Shown piece by piece: positions 1 through 8,380 of a stretch of DNA of 32,661 bases. Numbering within the stretch: position 1 is the first letter of the stretch; each line of letters begins with the position of its first letter. The notes beneath the pieces are model-generated. The model worked only from the letters and a program-made list of their open reading frames with translations, searched no databases and was not told the origin of the DNA. Both the position numbers and the translations under genes were made by a program. The DNA is from Firmicutes bacterium HGW-Firmicutes-3 (GTDB taxonomy: Bacteria > Bacillota > Clostridia > Lachnospirales > Vallitaleaceae): contig PGZS01000009.1 in the NCBI GenBank assembly GCA_002841435.1, positions 1-32,661 of the forward strand. Reading direction: 5' to 3'.

Positions 1-144
1 CCCTGCGACACCATAGACTACCAGTTGGGAATCTGTTTCCGTTGGTAATACTTCATCAACACTTTCCGGACTTGTATTTGGGGTTGAGCATGCTACGAGG
101 ACTGCCAATATAATCATCATTGGTATGATTAATTTTAATTTCAT
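1..144 (-). CDS. Lipoprotein, N-terminal part only (runs off the left edge)
   Basis: The first 48 codons of a minus-strand gene are visible. They encode a short basic start (MKLKL), a hydrophobic stretch, and a lipobox ending in LVAC at about residue 19, so the product should be exported and lipid-anchored at a cysteine. After the cysteine comes a Ser/Thr/Pro/Glu-rich linker, usual for Gram-positive lipoproteins. An AGGAGG at 151-156 lies 6 bases before the ATG and fixes the start. The functional domain is outside the window; it could be a binding protein or any other anchored protein. The coding call is firm, the function is unknown. Confidence 0.8.
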   Translation of the reverse strand, partial: MKLKLIIPMMIILAVLVACSTPNTSPESVDEVLPTETDSQLVVYGVAG

Positions 145-251
145 GTTGTACCTCCTCATTGATTTGAATTGTTTGTATGTCTATTGGACGTCACTGCTTA
201 GCTATATGTTTCATTTTGGCATCCAAACAACCCAATCTCTGAAGTATGATT

Positions 252-437
252 TTACTTTTTATCTCTATTTAGCCATTTGTCCTCTTGCCCTTTGACCCAA
301 GACATGTCACGATAATTGTAATGATCAGGATCCTTCATTAAATCATCTGCATTTTTTGTAGAATATCCACCCATAATTGGGAAATACTTAAACATAAACT
401 CTAAAACCTTTTTGAATTTTCGCCCTAAATTTTTCAT
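252..437 (-). CDS. Small basic protein of unknown function (61 aa)
   Basis: A 61-residue ORF starting MKNLGRKFKK. I chose the ATG at 435-437 because GGGAGG (444-449) sits 6 bases before it; an ATG one codon earlier is too close, and a longer frame to 476 has no ribosome binding site. The N-terminal third is basic and amphipathic (KFKKVLEFMFKYFP), followed by a polar C-terminal half with PDHYNYRDMSW. There is no signal peptide or clear membrane segment. It starts 35 bases after the kinase remnant on the same strand, so it may be a leftover member of that operon. I do not recognise the family. Confidence 0.5.
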   Translation of the reverse strand: MKNLGRKFKKVLEFMFKYFPIMGGYSTKNADDLMKDPDHYNYRDMSWVKGQEDKWLNRDKK

Positions 438-472
438 CATTTTCCTCCCAGATTTATTAGCTTTTTTACAAA

Positions 473-1070
473 TCAAACGTTAATAGGTAACAATATTACT
501 AAAGAAATGCCTTTATCCACATATATGCCTCTGTTTCTACCTTTATGTGCTTGTATGATTTCTTTTACAACATATAAACCAAGTCCTACACCGGGCATAA
601 CCTTATTCCCTTTATAAAATTTGTCAAACATATGATGAACCTCATCTAAAGTCATTTCTGTCCCATAATCCCGATATTTAATTACATAATATTCATTTTC
701 AGTAGATAGATCTATCTCGATTTTCACAAGTGAACTCCCTCTAAATTTAATGCTATTTTGTATTAGATTGTGAAAAACCTGCTTCATTCTGTCTATATCA
801 AATCTCAGATTGTACTCATTTTGAGAATAACTCACTCTAATATCGTATTTCTGATACATAGCTGCCATATCCAACAGAAAAGCTTTCAAATCATTGTTTT
901 GCTTTGATATCTGCAAACTATTTTTATTATATTTGTTGAAATCTATTAAGTCAGAAATGAGTAACTCCAAACGTTCCATTTCTGAATTGATAATCAATAT
1001 GCCCTGATTAAATGTAGATAAACGAGCTAATACCGACCTCATCCTCTAATAATAATACCTTCACACTCAA
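473..1070 (-). pseudogene. Remnant of a two-component system: response-regulator start fused out of frame to a headless histidine kinase
   Basis: From a TTG/GTG start at 1070/1064 the first frame reads VKVLLLEDEVGISS, the classic beginning of an OmpR-type receiver domain, and then stops at 1008-1010. An overlapping frame (1042 to 473, 189 codons) reads as the C-terminal part of a histidine kinase. It has the end of a dimerisation helix (EMERLELLISDLIDF), an N-box (FHNLIQNSIKF), an F-box-like FDKFYKGN and a G2 box (GVGLGLYVVKEI). The phosphorylated histidine and the whole sensor are absent, and the G1 box is degenerate (DYGTEM for DxGxG). The simplest reading is one deletion that removed most of the regulator and the front of the kinase. 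A soluble ATPase fragment might still be made from ATG 1042, but no good ribosome binding site supports it. Confidence 0.75.
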
Positions 1071-1084
1071 ATCATCACCTATTT

Positions 1085-1234
1085 CTATTCTGATTTAGTA
1101 CCTTGTACAATTTTATCATTTTCAAAAATCACCACCCAAAAAATGAAAATCAATACGATAAGAAAATCTACAAGTCTTTTATGTGGTCGTTTAAGGTTGT
1201 TTAAATCTTTGTCCATTATGACTTTTTGATTCAT
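1085..1234 (-). CDS. Small single-pass membrane peptide (49 aa)
   Basis: A 49-residue ORF starting MNQKVIMDKD, with AGGAGG 6 bases before the ATG at 1232-1234. Residues 1-24 are polar and basic. Residues 25-41 (VDFLIVLIFIFWVVIF) form one membrane helix, followed by a short polar tail. It has its own extended -10 promoter and ends 14 bases before the response-regulator remnant, so it was probably the first cistron of that operon. The function is unknown; a membrane partner or signal peptide for the lost two-component system is only a guess. A longer frame to 1306 lacks a ribosome binding site and overlaps the promoter and terminator. Confidence 0.5.
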   Translation of the reverse strand: MNQKVIMDKDLNNLKRPHKRLVDFLIVLIFIFWVVIFENDKIVQGTKSE

Positions 1235-1261
1235 AATTGCCTCCTTTACTTTACTAAATAT

Positions 1262-1270
1262 ATTATACCA
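1262..1270 (-). promoter_or_regulatory. Extended -10 promoter for the small membrane peptide/two-component remnant
   Basis: On the minus strand the sequence reads TGGTATAAT, a perfect TATAAT with the TGn extension. No good -35 is seen at 17 bases, which is usual for extended -10 promoters. It lies about 30 bases upstream of the 49-codon ORF. Confidence 0.55.
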
Positions 1271-1293
1271 AATTGCTTTACTTAATTGATAAC

Positions 1294-1340
1294 AAAAAAA
1301 TAACAATAGAAAGATACTTATAGGAACTTTCTATTGTTAT
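1294..1340 (-). terminator. Rho-independent terminator after selO
   Basis: A perfect 14-bp stem (ATAACAATAGAAAG pairing with its complement) encloses a 13-base loop. On the minus strand it is followed by a run of T (the A run at 1294-1300). It lies 89 bases beyond the selO stop and insulates selO from the downstream small-ORF promoter. Confidence 0.75.
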
Positions 1341-1428
1341 ACTAACACAAAGTAAAAGCCATGCTACGATAACATGGCAGTATATCTATCCTAAACAATT
1401 TGAATGCATGATTTTCAGGGCTATCCCT

Positions 1429-2901
1429 TCAAGTTCCACAATATGTTTGATATGGAAGGTCAGATGGACTTGGCAATGTATAGTAACCAGTCTGATCGCT
1501 TTTGTGTGCATATGGACTCGAAAGTACACTCAGCAAACGTTCCATTACACTATAATCCTTATACCTTACTGCAGCTTCTAGGGCCTCTTCTACTCTATGG
1601 TTACGCGGAATTACTGCAGGATTAGAATCTCGCATCAGCTGATTAGATTGAGCTTTTGATTGCTTCTGCTTACTTCTTCTCTCCTGCCACCTTGAATACC
1701 ATGTATCAAATTCGGCTAAAGTATAGATTCTCGTATCCTGTGGCCGATCATAAGTTAAAGCACAAAATGTATTGGTATAGTCCGCATGGACATGCTCCAT
1801 CATTTTGAGCAGTTCACTCACTAACTGTTCATCACCAATCTTCTCATCAAACAAACCTAGCTTTGATCTCGTTCCTTTTACCCAATAGTCTTGATATAAC
1901 CTAGAAAAATGTGAAATTGCTGTCTCCGCCAATTGTATTGCCTCAGATGGATTTGGATGAAGAAGAGGCAATAAGGTTTCAGCAAACCGAGCTAGGTTCC
2001 ATATTGCTATGTGTGGCTGATTGCCATAAGCATAGCGACCTTCACGGTCAATCGAACTAAACACCGTAGCCGGATTATACGCATCTATAAAAGCACAAGG
2101 GCCATAATCAATCGTTTCTCCACTAATAGTCATATTGTCCGTATTCATAACACCATGAACAAAACCTACAAGTTGCCATTTTGCTATTAACTGGGCTTGA
2201 CGCTTGATAACCTCTTGAAGTAGGTATAAATATGGGTTCTCTTTGGCTACCCCTTCTACAAAATGACGGTTAAGTGCATAGTCAGCTAGCGTACGAAGAT
2301 CCTCAACCGTACCCCAATTAGATATATATTGAAAGGTACCAACACGTAGATGACTTGCTGCTACACGGGTCAAAATTGCGCCATCTAGATTGGTTTCGCG
2401 GATAACGGATTCACCGGTTGTTACTACTGAGAGACTACGCGTCGTTGGAATACCAAGAGCATACATGGCCTCACTGATCATATATTCACGGAGCATCGGT
2501 CCAAGTGCCGCTCGACCATCGCCGCCTCGAGAATAGGGTGTTGGACCGGAACCCTTTAGCTGAAGATCAAATCGTTGCAAAGAAGGCGTTAATTGTTCTC
2601 CAATGAGCAAGGCTCGACCATCTCCTAGCATCGTAAAGTGTCCAAATTGGTGCCCTGCATATGCTTGTGCAAGTGGCAAACCGCCCTCGGGTGCTCTGTT
2701 TCCTGCAAGAATCTCTAGGCTTTCCTTGCTTCTTAGTTCATTCTCAGTAAATCCCAAGAATGATGCCAATGGATTATTTAAAATAATTAAACTTGGAGAG
2801 GTTACACCAATCGGTTTAATCTTGGTGAAAAAAATCTTTGGCAGTCGCGCATAACTATAATCTAGATGCCATCCCGTTTTTATCTCTTTTTTATTATTCA
2901 T
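1429..2901 (-). CDS. selO: Protein adenylyltransferase SelO (YdiU/UPF0061 family)
   Basis: SelO proteins have a pseudokinase fold that binds ATP upside down and transfers AMP to Ser/Thr/Tyr of target proteins, linked to redox stress. This 490-aa product has normal family length. Visible signature parts are AGNRAPEGG (66-74), YAGHQFGHF (81-89), [12 protein letters not shown] with the ATP-contacting lysine (114-125), HGVMNTDNM with the catalytic/metal Asp-Asn (249-257), and DYGP (265-268). It ends in Cys-Gly-Thr; the near-terminal cysteine matches the position that is selenocysteine or cysteine in other SelO proteins. AAGGA just before the ATG at 2899-2901 sets the start; a longer frame to 2955 lacks one. 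Probably last gene of an operon with the two membrane proteins upstream. Confidence 0.93.
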   Translation of the reverse strand: MNNKKEIKTGWHLDYSYARLPKIFFTKIKPIGVTSPSLIILNNPLASFLGFTENELRSKESLEILAGNRAPEGGLPLAQAYAGHQFGHFTMLGDGRALLIGEQLTPSLQRFDLQLKGSGPTPYSRGGDGRAALGPMLREYMISEAMYALGIPTTRSLSVVTTGESVIRETNLDGAILTRVAASHLRVGTFQYISNWGTVEDLRTLADYALNRHFVEGVAKENPYLYLLQEVIKRQAQLIAKWQLVGFVHGVMNTDNMTISGETIDYGPCAFIDAYNPATVFSSIDREGRYAYGNQPHIAIWNLARFAETLLPLLHPNPSEAIQLAETAISHFSRLYQDYWVKGTRSKLGLFDEKIGDEQLVSELLKMMEHVHADYTNTFCALTYDRPQDTRIYTLAEFDTWYSRWQERRSKQKQSKAQSNQLMRDSNPAVIPRNHRVEEALEAAVRYKDYSVMERLLSVLSSPYAHKSDQTGYYTLPSPSDLPYQTYCGT

Positions 2902-2993
2902 TAGCCGTCCTTCTCTAATCAAGTAATTACACTTTTTGATTTCGTAATATTTCATTCTCTTAAAAGCAACTTTAATCTATGTTGATATATTAA

Positions 2994-3662
2994 TTAGAAG
3001 CCTCTGGTTTGTCCTTGAAATGGAGGCATTTTTCCCGAAGTAAACTCTTCAATCCCCGGTCCACCCAATCGCTTAAGTTTCCAAATTCCATATATATAAC
3101 TCGTCAATAAGATACCTATTGTCAATGGCCAACCAAGAATCGTATTCCAAATGAATAATTGTGTTGGTTGGTCTGAAACAAAAAGCATCAACAGAATGAG
3201 GACACGTACAAGTATAAAGAGTGACCATATCCATGTAACGTTTGTATAAGCAGGCTTTACATCCGTTCGCCAAAACCAGTCAAGTGACCATCCTCTTGAT
3301 AAATGACTTGCCCATGCTGCTATAGGTTTGCCCACCATCAAACTTAGTAAGCACAATATCAAAAGAAGTACATTACTCAATATCCCTGGTAAGAAATAAT
3401 TCGAAGCATTGCCTGAAAAAAAGGAAAAACCAGATGCAATGATAACACCTAGCAATCCACCAAAAGCATAATGCCAGTTTTGCTTAGATAAAAACCTAAA
3501 AGTACTAATGATTAACGCTGAAGTTGTTGCCATTAATGAAGCCAAACCTAGATCAAAACGGCCATTTAATAATACAAAGAGTAAGGGTGGTACAAGTGCA
3601 TCCATCGTCTTACCCGAAATTACTGTTTTTAATTCTTCTACCAATTCTTTATATTTACTCAT
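2994..3662 (-). CDS. DUF3159-like integral membrane protein
   Basis: This 222-aa protein has about six hydrophobic segments. The layout (VPPLLFVLLNGRFDLGLASL near the start, then a helix with FRFLSKQNWHYAFGGLLGV, then GKPIAAWASHLSRGW and a DVKPAYTNVTWIWSLFIL segment) resembles the DUF3159 family of bacterial membrane proteins of unknown function. Its ATG overlaps the stop of the preceding gene by four bases (ATGA), so the two are translationally coupled. selO follows after 92 bases. Family assignment is from remembered pattern, not a search. No enzymatic motif is visible; a transporter or channel role is possible but not shown. Confidence 0.75.
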   Translation of the reverse strand: MSKYKELVEELKTVISGKTMDALVPPLLFVLLNGRFDLGLASLMATTSALIISTFRFLSKQNWHYAFGGLLGVIIASGFSFFSGNASNYFLPGILSNVLLLILCLLSLMVGKPIAAWASHLSRGWSLDWFWRTDVKPAYTNVTWIWSLFILVRVLILLMLFVSDQPTQLFIWNTILGWPLTIGILLTSYIYGIWKLKRLGGPGIEEFTSGKMPPFQGQTRGF

Positions 3663-3985
3663 CGTCTAGCTCCCATAAAGAATCTTGTCCAGTCTCCTTT
3701 ACTACCTATTAAATGAATCAGAACATAAAGTGCTCCGGTAAAGAAACCAAATACCATCATCAGAACAATCCATACAACTCTTTGGAGGATATGCTTTTCT
3801 CTAAAAGCTATCCATATAGAAAAGAGTGTGAAACCTACATAAAGATCCACCATAGAGACAATCCCCCATGGATTTGCGAGTACAGCTGCGCCATCAACAA
3901 AAAAATCCCCTTGTGTAAAACCATAAATTAATGCTCCAGTCATGGCTATTACACCAAGCAGTGCTAATAGTTTTGCAGTTTTCAT
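3659..3985 (-). CDS. DUF1475-like small membrane protein
   Basis: A 108-aa protein with three hydrophobic helices: residues about 5-24, 47-62 (DLYVGFTLFSIWIAF) and 70-92 (VVWIVLMMVFGFFTGALYVLIHL). The NPWGIVSMVDLYVGF block is what suggests the DUF1475 family. It has AGAGGAA about 6 bases before the ATG. Its stop overlaps the next start as ATGA, implying a DUF1475-DUF3159 pair made together, perhaps as a complex. The function is unknown. The first helix could be mistaken for a signal peptide but lacks a cleavage-like site. Confidence 0.72.
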   Translation of the reverse strand: MKTAKLLALLGVIAMTGALIYGFTQGDFFVDGAAVLANPWGIVSMVDLYVGFTLFSIWIAFREKHILQRVVWIVLMMVFGFFTGALYVLIHLIGSKGDWTRFFMGARR

Positions 3986-4049
3986 AATGCGTTCCTCTCT
4001 ACTTAAGTATATAAACTCTAAACAACTTATAAATAGTAGTGTCCTTTAC

Positions 4050-4079
4050 ATTTTAACACTATATGTACCTCACCTACAA
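4050..4079 (-). promoter_or_regulatory. Possible promoter of the DUF1475-DUF3159-selO operon
   Basis: On the minus strand TTGTAG and TAAAAT are separated by 18 bases, about 65 bases before the first ATG. The match is moderate. The rest of the 395-base gap (3986-4380) holds the hairpin at 4122-4155 and the corA promoter candidate; I see no gene in it. Confidence 0.3.
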
Positions 4080-4121
4080 TTAAATCATTACAATATTTCA
4101 ATTCACAAAATCATGTAAATA

Positions 4122-4155
4122 AACCCCATAAGGATGGCCCTATGAGGTTCTTTTT
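4122..4155 (+). terminator. Terminator-like hairpin with no obvious gene upstream on its strand
   Basis: AACCCCATAAGG and CCTATGAGGTT form an imperfect stem around ATGGC and are followed by CTTTTT on the plus strand. There is no plus-strand gene in front of it, so it is either a relic or ends a short unannotated RNA. It could also block leftward reading towards DUF1475 on the minus strand, where the stem is perfect counting one G-U pair, but no T run follows there. Confidence 0.35.
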
Positions 4156-4297
4156 CATACAATCTTCATTAAGACACAAAAAGATTTTTTTCTTAACTCA
4201 ATTTTATCATCGTTTTTCTCATAATATTGAAAACAGCCCTTTTATATGTTCTAATTGATAAGAGGATACATCAAATGTTAGAATAAGATTGACATTA

Positions 4298-4326
4298 TTG
4301 TGATCCTCAAAAATCCACTTTAGAAT
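4298..4326 (+). promoter_or_regulatory. Possible corA promoter
   Basis: TTGTGA and TAGAAT are separated by 17 bases, ending about 55 bases before the corA ATG. A TTGACA at 4289-4294 is present, but no -10 lies at a suitable distance from it. Confidence 0.35.
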
Positions 4327-4380
4327 TATAGCTTTTTAAACTCAACTTAATACTTTGACATTTAGGAGGTTGATGTACCA

Positions 4381-5448
4381 ATGATTTTTAAGAACTATAA
4401 GGATCCTTTTAACATGATACAATTAAAAAATCAAACTATTGGTGAGCCGCCTGGAACATTAAGCTATAAAGGACTACATTCAAGTGTTGGGGTTACTGTG
4501 GATGTTATTTCCTATGACCATGACTGGCACCAACGGATGGAAATTATTGATTTGGCGTCCTTGGAACTAGGCGACAGGAAATACTGGATCAATGTTACAG
4601 GACTTCATGACATTAAGTTAATCCAAACAATTGGTGACAAATTCGGTATCCATCACATGGACTTGGAAGATGTCGTTCATGTATCTCAACGTAGCAAAAT
4701 CGAACTCAAAGATAACTATCTTTTTTCAATTTTTAAAATGATGTATCTTAAGAATGAAGAAATTCACCATGATCATATTTCAATATTTGTAAAAAATCAA
4801 GTCATCCTAACATTTCAGGAGGTTGAGGGAGATGTTTTTGAAGGTGTTCGAAATAGAATTGAATCTAAAAATGATCAAACTAGAAAAAGGGGGATAGAGT
4901 ATCTATACTATTCTTTAGTCGATGCTATGGTAGATCATTACTTCCCCGTAATCAACCAATCATTCGAGACTTTTTCGGATTTAGAAATAAATGTCTTAGA
5001 AACTGAAGATACGAATATGACTAAGATCTATCAACTTCGAAAAGAACTGCTGTATATGGTCAACTCAGTAACACTTATCAAGGACGCAATTCTAAATTTC
5101 ACAAGTGAATCCAATCCCTTTTTCACAATAGATGAAGTACCCTATTATGCAAATATTATAGATAACTTGAACCAACTCGGTGATTCTCTAAGAAGCTATC
5201 GCGAAATGATCAACAGTCTCTATGAAATGCAAATGGCAAAAAAAAGTAATGCGCTTAATAAAACCATGATGACACTTACCATTTTTTCCGTAATTTTCAT
5301 CCCATTATCCTTTCTTGCTGGCGTTTTTGGCATGAACTTTATTTATTTTCCAGGGCTAAACTATCCTTATGCTTTCCACACCTTTGTTGCTGTATGTATT
5401 GCTATAGCTTCAGGTATACTGGTTTATTTCAAAGTCAAACACCTCTAG
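4381..5448 (+). CDS. corA: CorA-family magnesium/divalent metal transporter
   Basis: CorA is a pentameric inner-membrane channel taking up Mg2+ (also Co2+/Ni2+). The 355-aa product has the usual design: a large cytoplasmic N-terminal domain (about 1-290), a long stalk helix, and two C-terminal membrane helices (about 293-315 and 328-350). The family GMN motif ends the first helix as FGMNF at about 318-322, and the tail is short and basic (KVKHL). AGGAGG lies 11 bases before the ATG, a somewhat long spacing; no other in-frame start lies near it. It stands alone, with a bidirectional terminator shared with the convergent mglC gene. No riboswitch-like leader was recognised. Confidence 0.93.
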   Translation: MIFKNYKDPFNMIQLKNQTIGEPPGTLSYKGLHSSVGVTVDVISYDHDWHQRMEIIDLASLELGDRKYWINVTGLHDIKLIQTIGDKFGIHHMDLEDVVHVSQRSKIELKDNYLFSIFKMMYLKNEEIHHDHISIFVKNQVILTFQEVEGDVFEGVRNRIESKNDQTRKRGIEYLYYSLVDAMVDHYFPVINQSFETFSDLEINVLETEDTNMTKIYQLRKELLYMVNSVTLIKDAILNFTSESNPFFTIDEVPYYANIIDNLNQLGDSLRSYREMINSLYEMQMAKKSNALNKTMMTLTIFSVIFIPLSFLAGVFGMNFIYFPGLNYPYAFHTFVAVCIAIASGILVYFKVKHL

Positions 5449-5586
5449 ATTATTATATACTATTAGTGTTCTCCTCTTTCAAGAATTTATTCTTCTCTAT
5501 TTGAAAGTAATTGACAGCTCCCCTTTGCTCGAGGATACCTCATCACAATTATATGATACAATAATTTGATTATCTTAACCTTATTT

Positions 5587-5638
5587 ATCATTAAAGCTTA
5601 GAAACATAGTCATACTCTAGTTTCTAAGCTTTAATGAT
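5587..5638. terminator. Bidirectional terminator between corA and mglC
   Basis: A perfect 19-bp inverted repeat (core TCATTAAAGCTTAGAAAC) with a 14-base loop lies between two convergent genes. Flanking T runs are weak in both directions, so termination rests on the long stem. Confidence 0.65.
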
Positions 5639-5681
5639 TGTGTTTATAGAATTAATTAGAATTAATTTTTTCGCAGATTTA

Positions 5682-6776
5682 TTAGGTCTTTTTAAGGTAT
5701 TTTCTTGTATCTAGAGCAACCGCAAATACGATAATAAAACCTTTAATAATATTCTGATACTCAAAGGATATATTGGCAAAAATCATACCGTAACTCATAA
5801 CGGTAAATAATAATACACCAGCTATAGCACCTGATACTTTACCAACACCACCACTAAAGGAAATGCCACCAACTACACAGGCCGCTATTGCATCAAGTTC
5901 ATAGTTAAAGCCTGAACTATTGTTAGCACTACCGATACGACCGGCCTCTAAAAAACCGCCTAGACCGTATAAAATACCTGCCATCATATACACTAATATA
6001 AATGTACCAACTACATTCACGCCTGATACAGCAGCAGCTTCCGGATTACCACCGACTGCAAACATGTTCTTTCCAAATACTGTTTTATTCCACAATACCC
6101 ATACAATGATACTCACAATAATAGCATATATTACAAGATATGGGATATAGAATCCACCGGTAAACTTTAGCGGTCCAATGCCATCAATTCTACCTAGTAT
6201 AAAATTTGAATATTCTCTTGAAAGACCTCCAATAGGTTGTCCGCCTTGTTCCGGTGAATTATAGTACAACGTTAAGACACCATAAAGCAGTACACTCATA
6301 CCTAACGTTACAATAAACGGATGTACTTTGAATATCGCCACTATATAGCCATTAATCATACTAAATATTGCACATACTGTCATTGCAATTAATAAAGGTA
6401 TCAGTAATTTAATGAATGCTGGCATGGCTGTTAACCATAGTTCCGGGTAGAATTTCGAGGCATATGTATCCGCCTGTGATAAAGATGCTGATATAACCAT
6501 GGCAAAACCTACAGATCGACCAAGTGAAAGGTCTGTACCTTGTAATATAATGATGCCACCTACACCAAATGCAAGTATCAGCTTAACAGACGACTGACTG
6601 AGGACGTTAATGAGCGTACGTACGGATAAGAAAGCAGGCTCTCTTACAATAACAATAGCTATCAAAATTGCCATAACAATATAGATGGCATTATTAACTA
6701 AGAAATTTAACCAATCCCTTCTATTCATTTTTTTAAATCTATTTATTCTTGCATTAAAATTTCTTGTAAAGTTCAT
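5682..6776 (-). CDS. mglC: Galactose/methyl-galactoside-type ABC transporter permease
   Basis: This is the membrane channel subunit of a CUT2-type sugar importer, moving galactose-like sugars delivered by MglB using ATP hydrolysed by MglA. The 364-aa product is a little longer than E. coli MglC, as usual in Clostridia. It has a basic N-terminal tail (about 1-28), about eight to ten helices, the family block GGIIILQGTDLSLGRSVGF, and near the end the loop GFNYELDAIAACVVGGISFS that couples to the ATPase. AGGTGG before the ATG and a 14-base gap after mglA show an operon. Substrate identity (galactose or glucose) is by family only. Confidence 0.9.
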   Translation of the reverse strand: MNFTRNFNARINRFKKMNRRDWLNFLVNNAIYIVMAILIAIVIVREPAFLSVRTLINVLSQSSVKLILAFGVGGIIILQGTDLSLGRSVGFAMVISASLSQADTYASKFYPELWLTAMPAFIKLLIPLLIAMTVCAIFSMINGYIVAIFKVHPFIVTLGMSVLLYGVLTLYYNSPEQGGQPIGGLSREYSNFILGRIDGIGPLKFTGGFYIPYLVIYAIIVSIIVWVLWNKTVFGKNMFAVGGNPEAAAVSGVNVVGTFILVYMMAGILYGLGGFLEAGRIGSANNSSGFNYELDAIAACVVGGISFSGGVGKVSGAIAGVLLFTVMSYGMIFANISFEYQNIIKGFIIVFAVALDTRKYLKKT

Positions 6777-6790
6777 TTTTCAACCACCTA

Positions 6791-8293
6791 CTATAAATAT
6801 TTTGCGGATAATTTTAATAAATCATTTTGATTCGCATTCTTTGTATCTAAAATATCAGCAACATAACCTCTACTCATAACCATAATGCGGTTAGTTACAC
6901 CAAGAATTTCCGGCATTTCTGAGGATACCATAATAATAGACTTTCCTTTGTTGGCTAATTCAATCATCAAATTATAGATATCATACTTGGCACCTACATC
7001 TATGCCTCGCGTTGGTTCATCAAGAAGTAAAATATCCGGATCTGTAACTAGCCATCTACCGATAATAACCTTTTGTTGGTTACCACCACTTAATTCTCGA
7101 ATCAATGACTCTTGGCTAAATGTTTTTATTCTCATATTGTTTATTTGTTTTTCTGTATCAGAAAGCATTTCCTTTTCACTTAACAAACCAAATTTGCCAA
7201 CATACTTTTTAATATTAGCACTACACGTATTAAACCTTATGTTAGCGACCTCGAAGATACCTGTTGATCTTCTTTCTTCTGTTACTAAGGCTAACTTGTT
7301 TTCAATGGTTTTGTGGGGACTTGAATTGTTGAGTTTTTTGCCATCAATATGGATTTCTCCACTTTCAATCGTTCTCATGCCAAATATTGCCTCAACAAGT
7401 TCTGTTCTTCTGGCACCTACCAAACCGTAAATGCCTAATATTTCACCTTTTTTTAATTCAAAGCTCACATCATTAACCATAGGTTCATAGCGTGTTTTGA
7501 GATTTTTGACCACCATTTTTACATCTCCTGGTACATTTGTTACCGGTGGAAAACGATGGCTCAAGTCTCTACCTACCATCATATTTATTACCTTATCCAT
7601 ATTTAATTCTTCTATCGGGTTGGTACCAATATATTCGCCGTCTCTAAGTACCGTTACCTCATCAGATATGGCAAATATCTCATCCATTTTGTGTGAAATA
7701 TATACAATCCCACATCCTTGTTTTTTTAATGTATCTATTATTTCAAACAGCTTATCAACTTCTTGTTCTGTTAGCGAACTTGTCGGTTCATCAAGAATAA
7801 TAACTTTCGCATCATAACTTACAGCCTTAACAATTTCTACCATCTGGCGTTTTGATACAGATAACTCACTTAAACGTGTGTTTGGATCAATGTCATCAAT
7901 TTTAATCTTCGTAAATAATGCTTTTGTATCTTCATACATTCTATTCTCGTCGACAAAGCCTCTTTTAGTGGGATAACGACCCAACCAAATGTTTTCACTA
8001 ACGGTCCGTTTTGTTACTTGATTTAATTCTTGATGCACCATGGATACACCATGCTCTAAGGCATGCTTTGGATCTGTGAAGTTAACATTTTCACCTTTCA
8101 AATAAAAGGTCCCTTCATCTTGCTTATAAATCCCAAAAAGGCATTTCATAAGGGTCGACTTACCTGCGCCATTTTCTCCCATAAGAGAATGAACTGTACC
8201 TTCCTTAACATCCAGACATACTTGATCTAAAACCTTAACACCTGAAAAAGATTTAGATACACCTTCAATTTTTAGAATACTTTGTTTAACCAT
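6791..8293 (-). CDS. mglA: Galactose/methyl-galactoside-type ABC transporter ATPase
   Basis: A 500-aa tandem ATPase with two nucleotide-binding halves, as in MglA/RbsA. The first half has Walker [10 protein letters not shown] (about 39-47), a signature-like [10 protein letters not shown] and Walker [12 protein letters not shown]. The second half has a degenerate Walker A (GLVGARRTE), a canonical LSGGNQQKV and [12 protein letters not shown]. The altered second P-loop is normal for this family, in which one site does most of the hydrolysis. The ATG is preceded by AGGTGA. It lies between mglB (87 bases upstream, with a hairpin in the gap) and mglC. Confidence 0.93.
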   Translation of the reverse strand: MVKQSILKIEGVSKSFSGVKVLDQVCLDVKEGTVHSLMGENGAGKSTLMKCLFGIYKQDEGTFYLKGENVNFTDPKHALEHGVSMVHQELNQVTKRTVSENIWLGRYPTKRGFVDENRMYEDTKALFTKIKIDDIDPNTRLSELSVSKRQMVEIVKAVSYDAKVIILDEPTSSLTEQEVDKLFEIIDTLKKQGCGIVYISHKMDEIFAISDEVTVLRDGEYIGTNPIEELNMDKVINMMVGRDLSHRFPPVTNVPGDVKMVVKNLKTRYEPMVNDVSFELKKGEILGIYGLVGARRTELVEAIFGMRTIESGEIHIDGKKLNNSSPHKTIENKLALVTEERRSTGIFEVANIRFNTCSANIKKYVGKFGLLSEKEMLSDTEKQINNMRIKTFSQESLIRELSGGNQQKVIIGRWLVTDPDILLLDEPTRGIDVGAKYDIYNLMIELANKGKSIIMVSSEMPEILGVTNRIMVMSRGYVADILDTKNANQNDLLKLSAKYL

Positions 8294-8325
8294 TTTTTCA
8301 CCTGACCATATTCTTTTTTGGTAAT

Positions 8326-8365
8326 AGTACTGCCAACGCCTTATTATTAAGACATTGGCAGCACT
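8326..8365 (-). terminator. Hairpin between mglB and mglA (attenuator or 3' stabiliser)
   Basis: AGTACTGCCAAC and ATTGGCAGCACT form a nearly complete 12-bp stem around a 16-base loop. There is no strong T run on the minus strand. Such hairpins behind binding-protein genes commonly protect mRNA or partly terminate, so that more binding protein than transporter is made. Confidence 0.6.
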
Positions 8366-8380
8366 TAAAAGTTTTACTAA

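Noticed and set aside
4289-4294. TTGACA as the corA -35
   Set aside because: No acceptable -10 lies 16-19 bases downstream; TTGTGA/TAGAAT is better placed.
6987-7430. Plus-strand 147-codon open frame opposite mglA
   Set aside because: Antisense to conserved ATPase motifs; composition reflects the opposite strand.
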